Below, one piece after another: positions 39,942-47,178 of a stretch of 48,266 bases of DNA. Position numbers and translations under genes: made by a program. The notes under the pieces were generated by a model. The model made no database searches. It had not been told where the DNA came from and saw nothing but the letters and a program-made list of their open reading frames with translations. Origin of the DNA: a virus; IMG/VR virus record IMGVR_UViG_3300050138_000304, positions 1 to 48,266 of that record; one strand, given 5' to 3'. Positions within the stretch are counted from its first letter, which is position 1. Each line of letters opens with the position of its first letter.

Positions 39942-42842
39942 ATGCGCGAGCAGACGGCGGTATGTGACTTCGAAACGCGTAGCGCCTGCTCGCTGAAAAA
40001 CAGCGGCGCGTGGCGCTACTCCAGGGACTCGACCACCGAAGTGTTGTGTCTTGCGTTTCGATTGCCGTACTGGACGGAGGGCCGGGTGTCATTGTGGCAT
40101 CCGGCCTTTCCACAAATCGATCTCCCCGAGGAGGGCGAATGGGATGCGCTGACAGCATTGGTGGAGTGGATTCAACAGGGCGGCTTATTGGAAGCGCACA
40201 ACGCCGCCTTCGAACGCTGCATTTGGACAAATATTCTGACGCCAATCCATTACTTCCCTTTGCCGACGCTGGCACAATGGAGATGCTCCGCTGCGAAATG
40301 CGCGGCCCATGCCCTGCCCCGCAAGTTGGAAGACGCGGGACTGGCGTTGAAGTTACGCGAGCAGAAGGACGCCGAGGGGCACAAGGTCATGCTCAAAGTG
40401 AGCAAGCCGCGCAAATCTCGCAAGGCGGAACGGGCGGCATGGGAGAAGGCGTCTACTCCTATACCGTCCATTTTGTGGCACGAAACGGTACCCCTCTTTC
40501 AACGACTCTTCCGGTATTGCGAACAGGACGTGCGGGCAGAAGCCGCCCTGTCCGACGCACTGCCCGACCTGAGCGCGAACGAAACCGCAATGTATACGCT
40601 GGACCAGACCATCAATCAGCGGGGGTTTCAAGTCGATGCGTTGGCGGTCACCTGCGCGCTGTCGCTGATCGACTCCGAGACGCGGCTGCTGAACGCGGAG
40701 TTGGCGACCCTCACCGGGGGACAGGTGTTGAAGGCGACCCAACGTGCCAAGATGCTGACGTGGTTCGCGACGGAGGGGCTGCACCTGGACGACACGCAGG
40801 GGACGACGCTGGACGAAATTATGTCGGGGAGTAATTCACCAAACTCCAGCGGGATTTCCTCCAAGGCGCGCCGTGGCGTGGAATTGGTGCGAACCTTGGG
40901 CCGCTCCAGCACCGCCAAGTACCAGAAGATGCAGGATTGGATGGACCCTATCGATCATCGGATTAGGGGCGGATTGCTTTTTCATGGGGCGACGACGGGA
41001 CGGTGGAGTGGTTCCGGAGTACAACCGCATAATTTTCCTCGCGGCTCCGTCAAGGAGATGAGCGACCTGTGGGACGCGATTCTGACGGAGGATCGAGCGA
41101 TCATCAGTGATGCACTGGCGCTGTATTCTGATGCAACCGGGGGCGTGATGGAAGCCCTGTCACAAGGGTTGCGCGGCGCAATTGTAGCTGCGCCAGGAAA
41201 GCAACTGTACGTAGCCGATTATGCCAGTATTGAAGCTCGGGTTGTAAATTGGTTAGCGGATGATCAGGACGCCCTTGACACGTTTCGTCAGGGTCGGGAT
41301 ATGTATTGTGATTTTGGAACATCCCTGTACCACCGCCCCATTACCAAGGCAGATAAAGATGAGCGACAACTCAGTAAAATCGCATGCCTTGCCCTTTCCT
41401 ATCAGATGGGCGCTGCGAAATTTCAGGCTACATGTGCGAAATTCAACATTACGATTGACGAAGACCTTGCGCAATTGGTGGTGGACACCTATCGCACCAA
41501 ATTCGCCCGCGTCAAACAACTCTGGTGGGATACAGAAAACGCGGCGATTACCGCCGCTCTTTCACCGGGAACAGCAGTTCAGTCAGGACGGGTTACGTGG
41601 GTTTACACCGCGCCCTTCCTTCAGTGCGTCCTCCCTTCGGGACGCAAACTGTCCTATCCCTACTCGGAAATCCGCCAACGTGAGACGCCTTGGGGGGCGC
41701 TGAAGTCGTCACTGACATTTATGGGGGTGAACCCGTTTAACCGTCAGTGGCAGAGACAAACGAGCTATGGTGGATCGCTGGTGGAGAATTGTCTAAGCGG
41801 AGGAACGCCCGTTTTGACAACTCGCGGCTGGGTTCGACTCGATCAAATATCTTTGGAAGATGAGCTATGGGATGGGGAGTCCTGGGTGTCCCACCAAGGC
41901 TTAGTTGATCACGGATGGCACGCTACGTGCATTCTCGACGGACTGAAGATTACGCCGCATCATCAAATTTTAACGCAGAGAGGGTGGCGAAGTGTCCAAG
42001 AAGCGACCGCACAAGGACTGGAGTGGGCACCGTGTAGGCGACCACCGTATTTCTTCGGTCTCCGTTTGGCGTGGTGGGCACTGGCGTTGGGTCGGAGAAT
42101 GTGTCAAGGGGCATCGTCGAACGTTCCGGTCACAGGATATTCCGACAACGGGTGGGACCTGCTCTCTTTGTCGCGCCGAACGGGTGAGGTTCGAGTTACG
42201 CCCTCGGAGAATTTGGGACGGCATGAAAACACGTTGTCTCAATCCGCGGGCCGTTGCGTACAAAAACTACGGCAAACGGGGTATTCATATCTGCAAACGG
42301 TGGCGTCTATCCTTCGACAATTTCTGGGCAGACATGCGCGAAACATACCAGCCACATTTGACTATCGAACGGATCGACAACAACGGATCGTACGAACCGC
42401 TCAATTGCCGATGGGCGACGTGTTTGGAGCAACAGGCCAACACCCGCAAAATTCGTCTCAAGCATCGTTTTCAGGCATTGGCTCAAGCACAAGGGCTTGG
42501 ACTTCGAGCGATCTACAGCCGGTACTATCGGGGCCAATCGCTCACGTCTACGACATCAAAAATAGCGGCCCGCGAAACTGCTTTGTCGTAGCTGGAGGTC
42601 GCGTGGTACATAACTGCACTCAGGCAATTGCCCGTGACCTGATGGCCGCAGCGATGTTGCGTTGTGAATTGTCCGAAGTATACCGCACCGTTCTGACAAT
42701 TCATGACGAAATTGTCTGTGAGGCGCCGGTTGGCCTGGGGAGTGTAGCAGAGTTCGAACAGTTGGTGGCGACGAACCCGGAATGGGCGAATGGGTGCCCG
42801 GTGGAAGCCGAAGGGTGGAAAGGCTCCAGATATAAAAAATGA
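39942..42842 (+). CDS. polA: Family A DNA polymerase containing an intein (966 aa precursor)
   Basis: The N-terminal 3'-5' exonuclease domain begins CDFETRS (Asp9, Glu11) with later LEAHNAAFER and YCEQDVRAEAAL. Polymerase motifs include TTGRWSGSGVQPHNFPRG, motif A LYVADYASIEARVV, the O-helix region (KDERQLSKIACLALSYQMGA) and motif C TIHDEIVCEAP. An intein of 275 aa interrupts the conserved SYGGSLVEN/CTQAIARDL segment, so the mature enzyme would be about 691 aa. There is no 5'-3' exonuclease domain. The start ATG 39942 follows GGGTAGG. It is likely the replicative polymerase. Confidence 0.9.
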   Translation: MREQTAVCDFETRSACSLKNSGAWRYSRDSTTEVLCLAFRLPYWTEGRVSLWHPAFPQIDLPEEGEWDALTALVEWIQQGGLLEAHNAAFERCIWTNILTPIHYFPLPTLAQWRCSAAKCAAHALPRKLEDAGLALKLREQKDAEGHKVMLKVSKPRKSRKAERAAWEKASTPIPSILWHETVPLFQRLFRYCEQDVRAEAALSDALPDLSANETAMYTLDQTINQRGFQVDALAVTCALSLIDSETRLLNAELATLTGGQVLKATQRAKMLTWFATEGLHLDDTQGTTLDEIMSGSNSPNSSGISSKARRGVELVRTLGRSSTAKYQKMQDWMDPIDHRIRGGLLFHGATTGRWSGSGVQPHNFPRGSVKEMSDLWDAILTEDRAIISDALALYSDATGGVMEALSQGLRGAIVAAPGKQLYVADYASIEARVVNWLADDQDALDTFRQGRDMYCDFGTSLYHRPITKADKDERQLSKIACLALSYQMGAAKFQATCAKFNITIDEDLAQLVVDTYRTKFARVKQLWWDTENAAITAALSPGTAVQSGRVTWVYTAPFLQCVLPSGRKLSYPYSEIRQRETPWGALKSSLTFMGVNPFNRQWQRQTSYGGSLVENCLSGGTPVLTTRGWVRLDQISLEDELWDGESWVSHQGLVDHGWHATCILDGLKITPHHQILTQRGWRSVQEATAQGLEWAPCRRPPYFFGLRLAWWALALGRRMCQGASSNVPVTGYSDNGWDLLSLSRRTGEVRVTPSENLGRHENTLSQSAGRCVQKLRQTGYSYLQTVASILRQFLGRHARNIPATFDYRTDRQQRIVRTAQLPMGDVFGATGQHPQNSSQASFSGIGSSTRAWTSSDLQPVLSGPIAHVYDIKNSGPRNCFVVAGGRVVHNCTQAIARDLMAAAMLRCELSEVYRTVLTIHDEIVCEAPVGLGSVAEFEQLVATNPEWANGCPVEAEGWKGSRYKK
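41790..42614 (+). other. Intein inserted in the DNA polymerase (275 aa)
   Basis: Block A begins with Cys1 (CLSGGTPVLTTRGWVRLDQI). Block B has ITPHHQILTQRGW with the conserved T-x-x-H. The C-terminal blocks are IAHVYDIKNSG and VAGGRVVHN, ending with His-Asn and followed by Cys+1 (CTQAIARD). All splicing residues are present. The region between block B and block F is about 180 aa long in this frame but has no recognisable endonuclease; the endonuclease is in another frame. Insertion at a polymerase active-site motif is typical for inteins. Confidence 0.9.
41992..42591 (+). CDS. HNH homing endonuclease nested out of frame inside the intein (199 aa)
   Basis: Starts with GTG 41992 after a GAGAGGGTGGCGAA ribosome site and runs in the +1 frame relative to the polymerase/intein. 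The N-terminal module (DWSGHRVGDHRISSVSVWRG and GTCSLCRAERV) is followed by the classical phage HNH core: RIWDGMKTRCLNPRAVAYKN, YGKRGIHICKRW, FDNFWADMRETYQPHLTIER and IDNNGSYEPLNCRWAT. The protein appears complete and intact. Its last 20 codons overlap the C-terminal splicing blocks of the intein. It would cut intein-less polymerase alleles to spread the element. Confidence 0.85.
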   Translation: MSKKRPHKDWSGHRVGDHRISSVSVWRGGHWRWVGECVKGHRRTFRSQDIPTTGGTCSLCRAERVRFELRPRRIWDGMKTRCLNPRAVAYKNYGKRGIHICKRWRLSFDNFWADMRETYQPHLTIERIDNNGSYEPLNCRWATCLEQQANTRKIRLKHRFQALAQAQGLGLRAIYSRYYRGQSLTSTTSKIAARETALS

Positions 42843-42861
42843 TTCAGCATATGGTGGAAGT

Positions 42862-42981
42862 GTGTGCGAGAAACCTTTGGAAGTAACTCGCCGTCGAACA
42901 GCCCCGCACCGCATTTGCCCTTCTGAAGAGTGTCGAAGGCTATGGGGAATTGAAACTGCATCATGGAGACGTCGCAAATGA
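42862..42981 (+). CDS. Small Cys/Arg-rich protein (39 aa)
   Basis: Starts with GTG 42862 (VCEKPLEVTRRRTAPHRICP) and ends SEECRRLWGIETASWRRRK, with a TGA that overlaps the Dam-like gene start (ATGA). GGTGGAAGT precedes it. The Cys spacing (ICPSEEC) may form part of a zinc site. The overlap, and the clean frame directly after the polymerase, support it. Confidence 0.5.
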   Translation: MCEKPLEVTRRRTAPHRICPSEECRRLWGIETASWRRRK

Positions 42982-43451
42982 GACAGATGCCCGTGCAGAA
43001 ACCCGGCCGTAGCAAACAGAACTACGCCACGCCCCGGCCCTTTGTGCGTGCCGTCGAATCCCTGTTAGGCATTGACGCCTTTGACCATGACTTCGCTGCG
43101 GAACCGTCTACCGCGGTATGCCCCTCCTACTGGACGAAAGAGCAGAACGCTTTTCATCAGCGATGGGATGTATCGGGGTGGGGCTGGCTGAATCCCCCGT
43201 TTGCGGACATCGCGCCGTGGGCCACACAATGCCGAATTCGTGGGTCTAAGGGCGGACGGATTGCCTTACTGGTTCCGGCCAGCGTGGGGTCGAACTGGTT
43301 CTACAATGATGTCGCCAGCCATGCTTTTGTGCTGTTCCTGAATGGGCGCCTGTCCTTTGACGGCGTTGGCCCCTTCCCCAAGGACTGCATGTTGTGTCTG
43401 TTTGGCCCGGATTATGCTCCGGGGTACGATGTGTGGAACTGGAGGCAGTGA
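42978..43451 (+). CDS. dam: Dam-like DNA N6-adenine methylase, phage type (157 aa)
   Basis: Matches the small phage Dam family: N-terminal 'RSKQNYATPRPFVRAVESLL', 'FDHDFAAEPSTAVCPSYWT', the catalytic WLNPPFAD (NPPF for DPPY) and a C-terminal VLFLNGRLSFDGVGPFPKDC. The enzyme would methylate adenine in phage DNA, protecting it from host restriction or marking replicated DNA. The start is ATG 42978 (overlap with the 39-aa gene, GGAGACGTCGC upstream); ATG 42963 is a weaker alternative. Confidence 0.85.
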   Translation: MRQMPVQKPGRSKQNYATPRPFVRAVESLLGIDAFDHDFAAEPSTAVCPSYWTKEQNAFHQRWDVSGWGWLNPPFADIAPWATQCRIRGSKGGRIALLVPASVGSNWFYNDVASHAFVLFLNGRLSFDGVGPFPKDCMLCLFGPDYAPGYDVWNWRQ

Positions 43452-43828
43452 TGAGTGGACGACTACAACAGACAGTCACCGCGACGACAACCCAAGAAGT
43501 TGTCATTGCGCCCAAACTCAAGACCAAGCTCCAAAAGGAACTGCGTGCCTATGCCCAGTTGCAATTGGAGATGGACACCCTGAAAGCTAAGGTGGATGCC
43601 CGCAAGTCGCTGATTGAAGCCATTCGGGACGAGGTGGGCGAGGAGTCGATTCAGTGCGACGGGTTCACTGTGACGCTCGTGGCAGGTATGCAGAAGACCT
43701 TGAACAAGGACAAACTGGTCGAACTCGGGTGTGCGCTGGCGTGGATCGAAGAGGCCACGGAGCAGAAGCCGAAGAAGGCGTATACGTTGATTACGGCGCC
43801 GGGACGCCGGTCCCATACCGCCGACTAG
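43451..43828 (+). CDS. Coiled-coil hypothetical protein (125 aa)
   Basis: TGATG overlap with the methylase gene. Residues about 15-65 form a strong coiled coil (KLKTKLQKELRAYAQLQLEM, DTLKAKVDARKSLIEAIRDE). The rest is a small mixed domain (GFTVTLVAGMQKTLNKDKLV) ending in a Lys-rich tail. This pattern is seen in uncharacterised phage proteins near replication genes. It is the last plus-strand gene, ending six bases from the converging secreted-protein gene. Confidence 0.65.
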   Translation: MSGRLQQTVTATTTQEVVIAPKLKTKLQKELRAYAQLQLEMDTLKAKVDARKSLIEAIRDEVGEESIQCDGFTVTLVAGMQKTLNKDKLVELGCALAWIEEATEQKPKKAYTLITAPGRRSHTAD

Positions 43829-43834
43829 CCCTAC

Positions 43835-44197
43835 TTAGGCACTCTTCCCGTGCGGTGTGACTGTCACCCGCACGTGATTCGTTTCGATGGGGTCGCCCGC
43901 CTTCGGTAAGACAAATCCCACAAAGACATAATCCCCCTCCGTATGGCTGGTGAGGGAGAACGTCGTGACACTTGCCTGTTCCGCAGGGACGTCGATCGCC
44001 ATGCAAAACGGCCCGGAAAGGGGCTGTTGGTCGGCGTCTGCAATCACAAGACAGGCGTTCCCAACGAAGGGTCCTGGGACTGTCAGGGTGATGGTGGGGG
44101 AGAAAGGGGCAAGGCCACTGAGGGGTGTCACGGTGAGGGTGGCGGGGGCGCTCAGGGAGAGCAGGGCGGTGAGAAGTAGGGTGACGAGTGTGGACAT
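43835..44197 (-). CDS. Secreted protein with signal peptide (120 aa)
   Basis: The start is ATG 44197 (MSTLVTLLLTALLSLSAPAT) with GTAGGAATCACC upstream. The N-terminus is a clear Sec signal peptide, cleaved near Ala18. The mature part is an Ig-like beta sandwich (LTVTPLSGLAPFSPTITLTV, EGDYVFVGFVL) with two Cys that may form a disulfide. It is the last gene of the minus-strand arm and lies under the GTACACT element. It may act in the periplasm or on the cell surface; the target is unknown. Confidence 0.65.
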   Translation of the reverse strand: MSTLVTLLLTALLSLSAPATLTVTPLSGLAPFSPTITLTVPGPFVGNACLVIADADQQPLSGPFCMAIDVPAEQASVTTFSLTSHTEGDYVFVGFVLPKAGDPIETNHVRVTVTPHGKSA

Positions 44198-44224
44198 GGT
44201 GATTCCTACAACCAATCTCCCCAC

Positions 44225-44250
44225 TTCTCTAGTGTACTAGATTTGAGACA
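44225..44250 (-). promoter_or_regulatory. GTACACT element ahead of the secreted-protein gene
   Basis: Minus strand reads CTCAAATCTAGTACACTAGA then GAAGTGG. The GTACACT-(A)GAGAAG core matches the element ahead of 2199 (GTACACTGAGAAG) and the scaffold promoter region. It overlaps the stop of the HAD gene and is 33 bases from ATG 44197. There is no TGGCA-N7-TGC half here, so it may be the basal promoter part alone. Confidence 0.4.
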
Positions 44251-44815
44251 ACATGTCTGTCACCGATTGGATACGGTCGGGCCAGTCGAGATTTTGGTTC
44301 CAAGGACGGTCAAGGAGGAAGGCCCGTGTGCGATGGGTTGCCTGAACATCCAAGACATTATGATCCCGGTCATCTACGTACACGTCGAGGTCCAGCGCCT
44401 TCGCACACAGCCCCTTGTGGCTCGATATCAACACCGTCAGAGGCGGCACCGTATACATCGGCCAGTGCATGCGCAACCAGTTTTCCGTCTGCTTCTTGGC
44501 GTCGATGCCGGGCCGACTAGTGATGAAGTAGAGGTCATCGTTCCGGCGCCAACGGTCATGGATGGCACGCAGGGCATCTCCGGTGGTGGGGTAGGGTTTG
44601 AGGCTTTGCCAGAAGTACGGGCTTGCTTTGATGTGCGTCCACACGTATGAGACTTCCGCAGTCGTATAGCCGTAGTGGGTGGGGTAGTCCCATGTGGGAA
44701 TGTCGAAGGGACGTGGCGGAAATAGGTCACGACCCGTTAACTGGATCATGAGGTCAATGAACGCGCTGTTCCAATCCACAAGTACGCCGTCCAGATCGAA
44801 ACCTATTTTGCTCAT
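44237..44815 (-). CDS. HAD-superfamily 5'-nucleotidase-like phosphatase (192 aa)
   Basis: Contains HAD motif I IGFDLDGVLVDW (Asp7, Asp9), motif II YFITSRPG (Ser/Thr) and motif IV VYVDDRDHNV (two Asp). The fold resembles 5'(3')-deoxyribonucleotidases encoded by phages. The likely substrate is a (deoxy)nucleoside monophosphate, thus the enzyme would shift nucleotide pools, together with the DUF5664 protein encoded immediately upstream (four-base overlap). The start is ATG 44815. Confidence 0.8.
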   Translation of the reverse strand: MSKIGFDLDGVLVDWNSAFIDLMIQLTGRDLFPPRPFDIPTWDYPTHYGYTTAEVSYVWTHIKASPYFWQSLKPYPTTGDALRAIHDRWRRNDDLYFITSRPGIDAKKQTENWLRMHWPMYTVPPLTVLISSHKGLCAKALDLDVYVDDRDHNVLDVQATHRTRAFLLDRPWNQNLDWPDRIQSVTDMLSQI

Positions 44816-45231
44816 TTGTTCCCCGCTTCAAGCTCTTTCTCCAGTAACGCGAGTGCGCGCCACGCGACTTTTGCGCTGTGGGGAGCACCATCGGTGTCAA
44901 GCGTGCCCCGTGCTAAAAAGTGTCGCATCAACGCGTCTGCTTCATCCGTAGACTTGGTGCGGTCCCAGTGGAGTGGTTGCCCCGGATGGTGTTGTTCATT
45001 CCCGAGGTAAGAAACGTGTGCGACAGCCATGATTGCCAAGGGAAAGTAGCTCAAGACCCCCGTTGCAACGGGGTAGGTTTTGCGTGTGAGGTCACGGACA
45101 TCCGCCTTGATCGCACGCTTACCCTCCGTGATAGGGAGCCACGCATTGATGCTCCGGCAGAAACCGCGCTTCGTGCATTCCTCACTATAGTGTTTCGCTT
45201 CAAAGTCGCAACCGCACGGGTGGGTACTCAC
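44812..45231 (-). CDS. dATP/dGTP diphosphohydrolase-like protein, DUF5664 (139 aa)
   Basis: Shows the DUF5664 pattern: YPVATGVLSYFPLAIMAVAH, YLGNEQHHPGQPLHWDRTKS, TDEADALMRHFLARG and HSAKVAWRALALLEKELE. The acidic residues around EADALMRH are expected to bind metal and the nucleotide. Members related to MazZ convert dGTP/dATP to monophosphates in phages that use diaminopurine; no PurZ-like gene is seen here, so a different pool-editing role is more likely. The N-terminus has extra Cys residues. Overlaps the HAD gene in ATGA form. Confidence 0.75.
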   Translation of the reverse strand: MSTHPCGCDFEAKHYSEECTKRGFCRSINAWLPITEGKRAIKADVRDLTRKTYPVATGVLSYFPLAIMAVAHVSYLGNEQHHPGQPLHWDRTKSTDEADALMRHFLARGTLDTDGAPHSAKVAWRALALLEKELEAGNK

Positions 45232-45524
45232 AGTGTCTCCTCCTTCACCTTCAGTGGCTTAATCCGCGTGGCCCGCTTCCGCTTCATCGGCGTCACCGAC
45301 ATGACCATCCCCGTCGGGATGAACGTATACCCGCGGTAGGTATCATCGCCACATCGCTCCGACGCGATCGACACGCCCACGGCATCCGTTTTCAGTAACA
45401 GGCCATAACTCATCACCTCGATGGCTTCGTGTGGGATCTCATGGAGCGAGTAGGCACCCGTGGCACTGCCGTGGGCGTCACGCCACACGACTTTGACGAG
45501 GGAGAATATTGGAATATCTACCAT
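45228..45524 (-). CDS. Hypothetical protein (98 aa)
   Basis: The start is ATG 45524, sharing a TAATG overlap with the exonuclease stop. MVDIPIFSLVKVVWRDAHGS leads a beta-rich small domain, and the C-terminus is basic (TPMKRKRATRIKPLKVK). It overlaps the DUF5664 gene by four bases. No family is recognised; location suggests a nucleotide- or DNA-related accessory. Confidence 0.6.
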   Translation of the reverse strand: MVDIPIFSLVKVVWRDAHGSATGAYSLHEIPHEAIEVMSYGLLLKTDAVGVSIASERCGDDTYRGYTFIPTGMVMSVTPMKRKRATRIKPLKVKEETL

Positions 45525-46294
45525 TAGAGCACCCGATGGGTTACACGCGCTTTGTCTGCGATGCGGTTGCGAAACCATCCCGCGCACGATTGGCATTGAT
45601 AGCGTTGGTAAACCTGGGTGAGTGCTCGGTGCGTCCCTCGTGCCTGCACGTTCGTGCTGCTGCATCGTGGGCACCCGACCTGCCCAAACAGTTGCCGATT
45701 CGTATGGTCTGGCATGTAGGGGCGTAACTTCAGGTAGACGCGCTCCAACAGTCGCACATCCTCCTTGTTGTAGGCGACCATTTCCTTGATGGCCTTGGCC
45801 TCTCCCGCAAGTACTCGCAACCATAGCCCGGTCTTGGTTGGCTTTTTGCCGCCTACACCAAGGACTTTGCCTAGATAATTCAGATTGTTAGCATTGAAGA
45901 GGAAACGATTTCGGGCCGTCTTGAGCGTATCAATTTTGAGGATAGGCGGGAGGGGCGGTAGACCATGAATCATCATGCGCGCTTCGGTGAATTTGATATC
46001 GAACTGGTCACCATTGTGCGCGATGATGACGTCGGCATGCGACAGGATGTCATGGAGCACATCACAGACATGTCGGTCATCGTGGGGGTTCTTCTGGAAC
46101 CGCTTGGCGTCATCCAGCAGCGATACGGCATGTACGCGGGGGTTGCCGAGTTCCTTCCACGCGGCACAAATCAGATGCCGCTCCGAAACGATGTTGTTGG
46201 AGTCGATGTAGTCGTTTTGCTTGAGTTGAAACACCGCGACGGTGTTGAAACTACTCTCAATGTCCCACAGGATGATCCGGGGGGCGACACTCAT
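45524..46294 (-). CDS. DEDD-type exonuclease with C-terminal zinc ribbon (256 aa)
   Basis: RNase H-fold exonuclease. Exo motif I is ILWDIESSF (Asp11, Glu13), motif II IIAHNGDQFDIKF (Asp99) and motif III AYNKEDVRLLERVY (Asp179). The C-terminus adds a zinc ribbon, CPRC (208-211) and CQSC (234-237). The start ATG 46294 is preferred to GTG 46300 because CGAGGTGCAG precedes it. It could proofread, degrade host DNA or trim recombination intermediates. It begins a minus-strand unit under elements I and H. Confidence 0.8.
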   Translation of the reverse strand: MSVAPRIILWDIESSFNTVAVFQLKQNDYIDSNNIVSERHLICAAWKELGNPRVHAVSLLDDAKRFQKNPHDDRHVCDVLHDILSHADVIIAHNGDQFDIKFTEARMMIHGLPPLPPILKIDTLKTARNRFLFNANNLNYLGKVLGVGGKKPTKTGLWLRVLAGEAKAIKEMVAYNKEDVRLLERVYLKLRPYMPDHTNRQLFGQVGCPRCSSTNVQARGTHRALTQVYQRYQCQSCAGWFRNRIADKARVTHRVL

Positions 46295-46327
46295 CTGCAC
46301 CTCGTATATTGGGGTCTAGGCAAAGTA

Positions 46328-46346
46328 CTGCACAAAATGTGCCACA
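46328..46346 (-). promoter_or_regulatory. Element I ahead of the exonuclease gene
   Basis: Minus strand TGTGGCACATTTTGTGCAGT: a TGGCA-N7-TGC copy in which GCACA-AAA-TGTGC is also a perfect dyad. It lies 36 bases before ATG 46294, in the same direction as the gene. A -24/-12-like promoter would start transcription about 20 bases before the start codon. Confidence 0.5.
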
Positions 46347-46399
46347 GAGGGGAGCGAAACCCCCTAGATCGAGGGGTAGCGTCAAGTCAGGCGGGCGGG

Positions 46400-46417
46400 A
46401 TGCAAGAGCTATGCCAC
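46400..46417 (-). promoter_or_regulatory. Element H at the endolysin gene end
   Basis: Minus strand TGTGGCATAGCTCTTGCAT, a TGGCA-N7-TGC copy almost identical to element D (one difference in the 15-base core). It overlaps the last codons and stop of the endolysin gene, about 108 bases ahead of the exonuclease start. A possible hairpin CCCCT/AGGGG (about 46364-46379) lies between H and I. Confidence 0.5.
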
Positions 46418-46804
46418 AGTAGGCAGTTCGGCGTGGTCCAAGTCGATCGGATGGGTCCATCTTCCACCCCAGACCAGCCCCTGTGCCTCCACAGCGGCCC
46501 CGTACGCGGCCCACGGATGGTGGAGGTTGAATGGGTCAGGACCGGTAAAGGCGCAGTCTACAGCCCGGCCTAGCCCGTCTGGGGCGACTTGGTGACGGCT
46601 CTTGACGTGGTAGCCGTCGCAGTTGGTCACGGTGGGACCGGGATGGGCGGGGTCGCGACCCTTCAACCACAAGCTGTGCTGGTAGTCGGCCGTGCGAACC
46701 CCCTGCACCACAATCATGGGTTGGCCCGATTCTTGCATATGGGCCAGCACCGCATTGATCTTGGTGATAAGGGCCGGATTGAGTCCGAGCAGATGGTCGG
46801 TCAT
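46409..46804 (-). CDS. Endolysin, M15-type D-Ala-D-Ala/L-Ala-D-Glu peptidase (131 aa)
   Basis: Shows the M15C pattern: IVVQGVRTADYQHSLWL, a small loop to SRHQ (His71), GRAVDCAF (Asp83), LVWGGRW and DLDHAEL (His124); these three residues bind zinc. The enzyme would cleave peptidoglycan cross-bridge peptides for host lysis. It has no signal peptide and no cell-wall-binding domain, so it needs a holin. It overlaps the membrane/coiled-coil gene upstream in ATGA form. Confidence 0.88.
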   Translation of the reverse strand: MTDHLLGLNPALITKINAVLAHMQESGQPMIVVQGVRTADYQHSLWLKGRDPAHPGPTVTNCDGYHVKSRHQVAPDGLGRAVDCAFTGPDPFNLHHPWAAYGAAVEAQGLVWGGRWTHPIDLDHAELPTVA

Positions 46805-47178
46805 TTTACGTCGTGCGGCACCGTCCGCGCAACGGAGACCGCTTCCGCCAACACTTTGAGAGCCTCTGCTTTCGCGTCTTGAATGACGACCAGCGCCGAT
46901 GCCGCTTCACGCGTCACGCGTGCCGCCGCTTCCGCCGACGCGCGCTCGGCCGTCACGAGATTGTTTTCAATAAGCCGATTCAGGCGCTCCGTTTGATCGC
47001 GTTGTCCTTGTCGGAGATCGCCAAACGACTCGTGAATGTTTTTAAACATGACGACATCGGACGCTGAGTGCGCGATCATCGTGCTGTTCAGGGTGAGCAT
47101 CGTGCGCACGAAGAAGACGCCCGTGCTGGCAATCGTCGTAAAGGCGACCGGCGCGACGTACGGGAGGAGGTCAATCAT
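46801..47178 (-). CDS. Membrane/coiled-coil protein next to endolysin, possible holin or spanin-like (125 aa)
   Basis: N-terminal MIDLLPYVAPVAFTTIASTG is a transmembrane segment (residues about 5-25) and is followed by a long coiled coil (LRQGQRDQTERLNRLIENNL, ERASAEAAARVTREAASALV). A membrane anchor with a long coiled coil beside an endolysin is typical of holin or spanin-type lysis proteins or of the 'lysis accessory' type. The ATGA overlap with the endolysin supports shared function. The exact class is not decided. Confidence 0.6.
   Translation of the reverse strand: MIDLLPYVAPVAFTTIASTGVFFVRTMLTLNSTMIAHSASDVVMFKNIHESFGDLRQGQRDQTERLNRLIENNLVTAERASAEAAARVTREAASALVVIQDAKAEALKVLAEAVSVARTVPHDVK

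Noticed and set aside
44812-45231. Diaminopurine (Z-DNA) pathway
   Set aside because: DUF5664 is suggestive, but no PurZ-like adenylosuccinate synthetase or DatZ was seen, so base substitution is not claimed.
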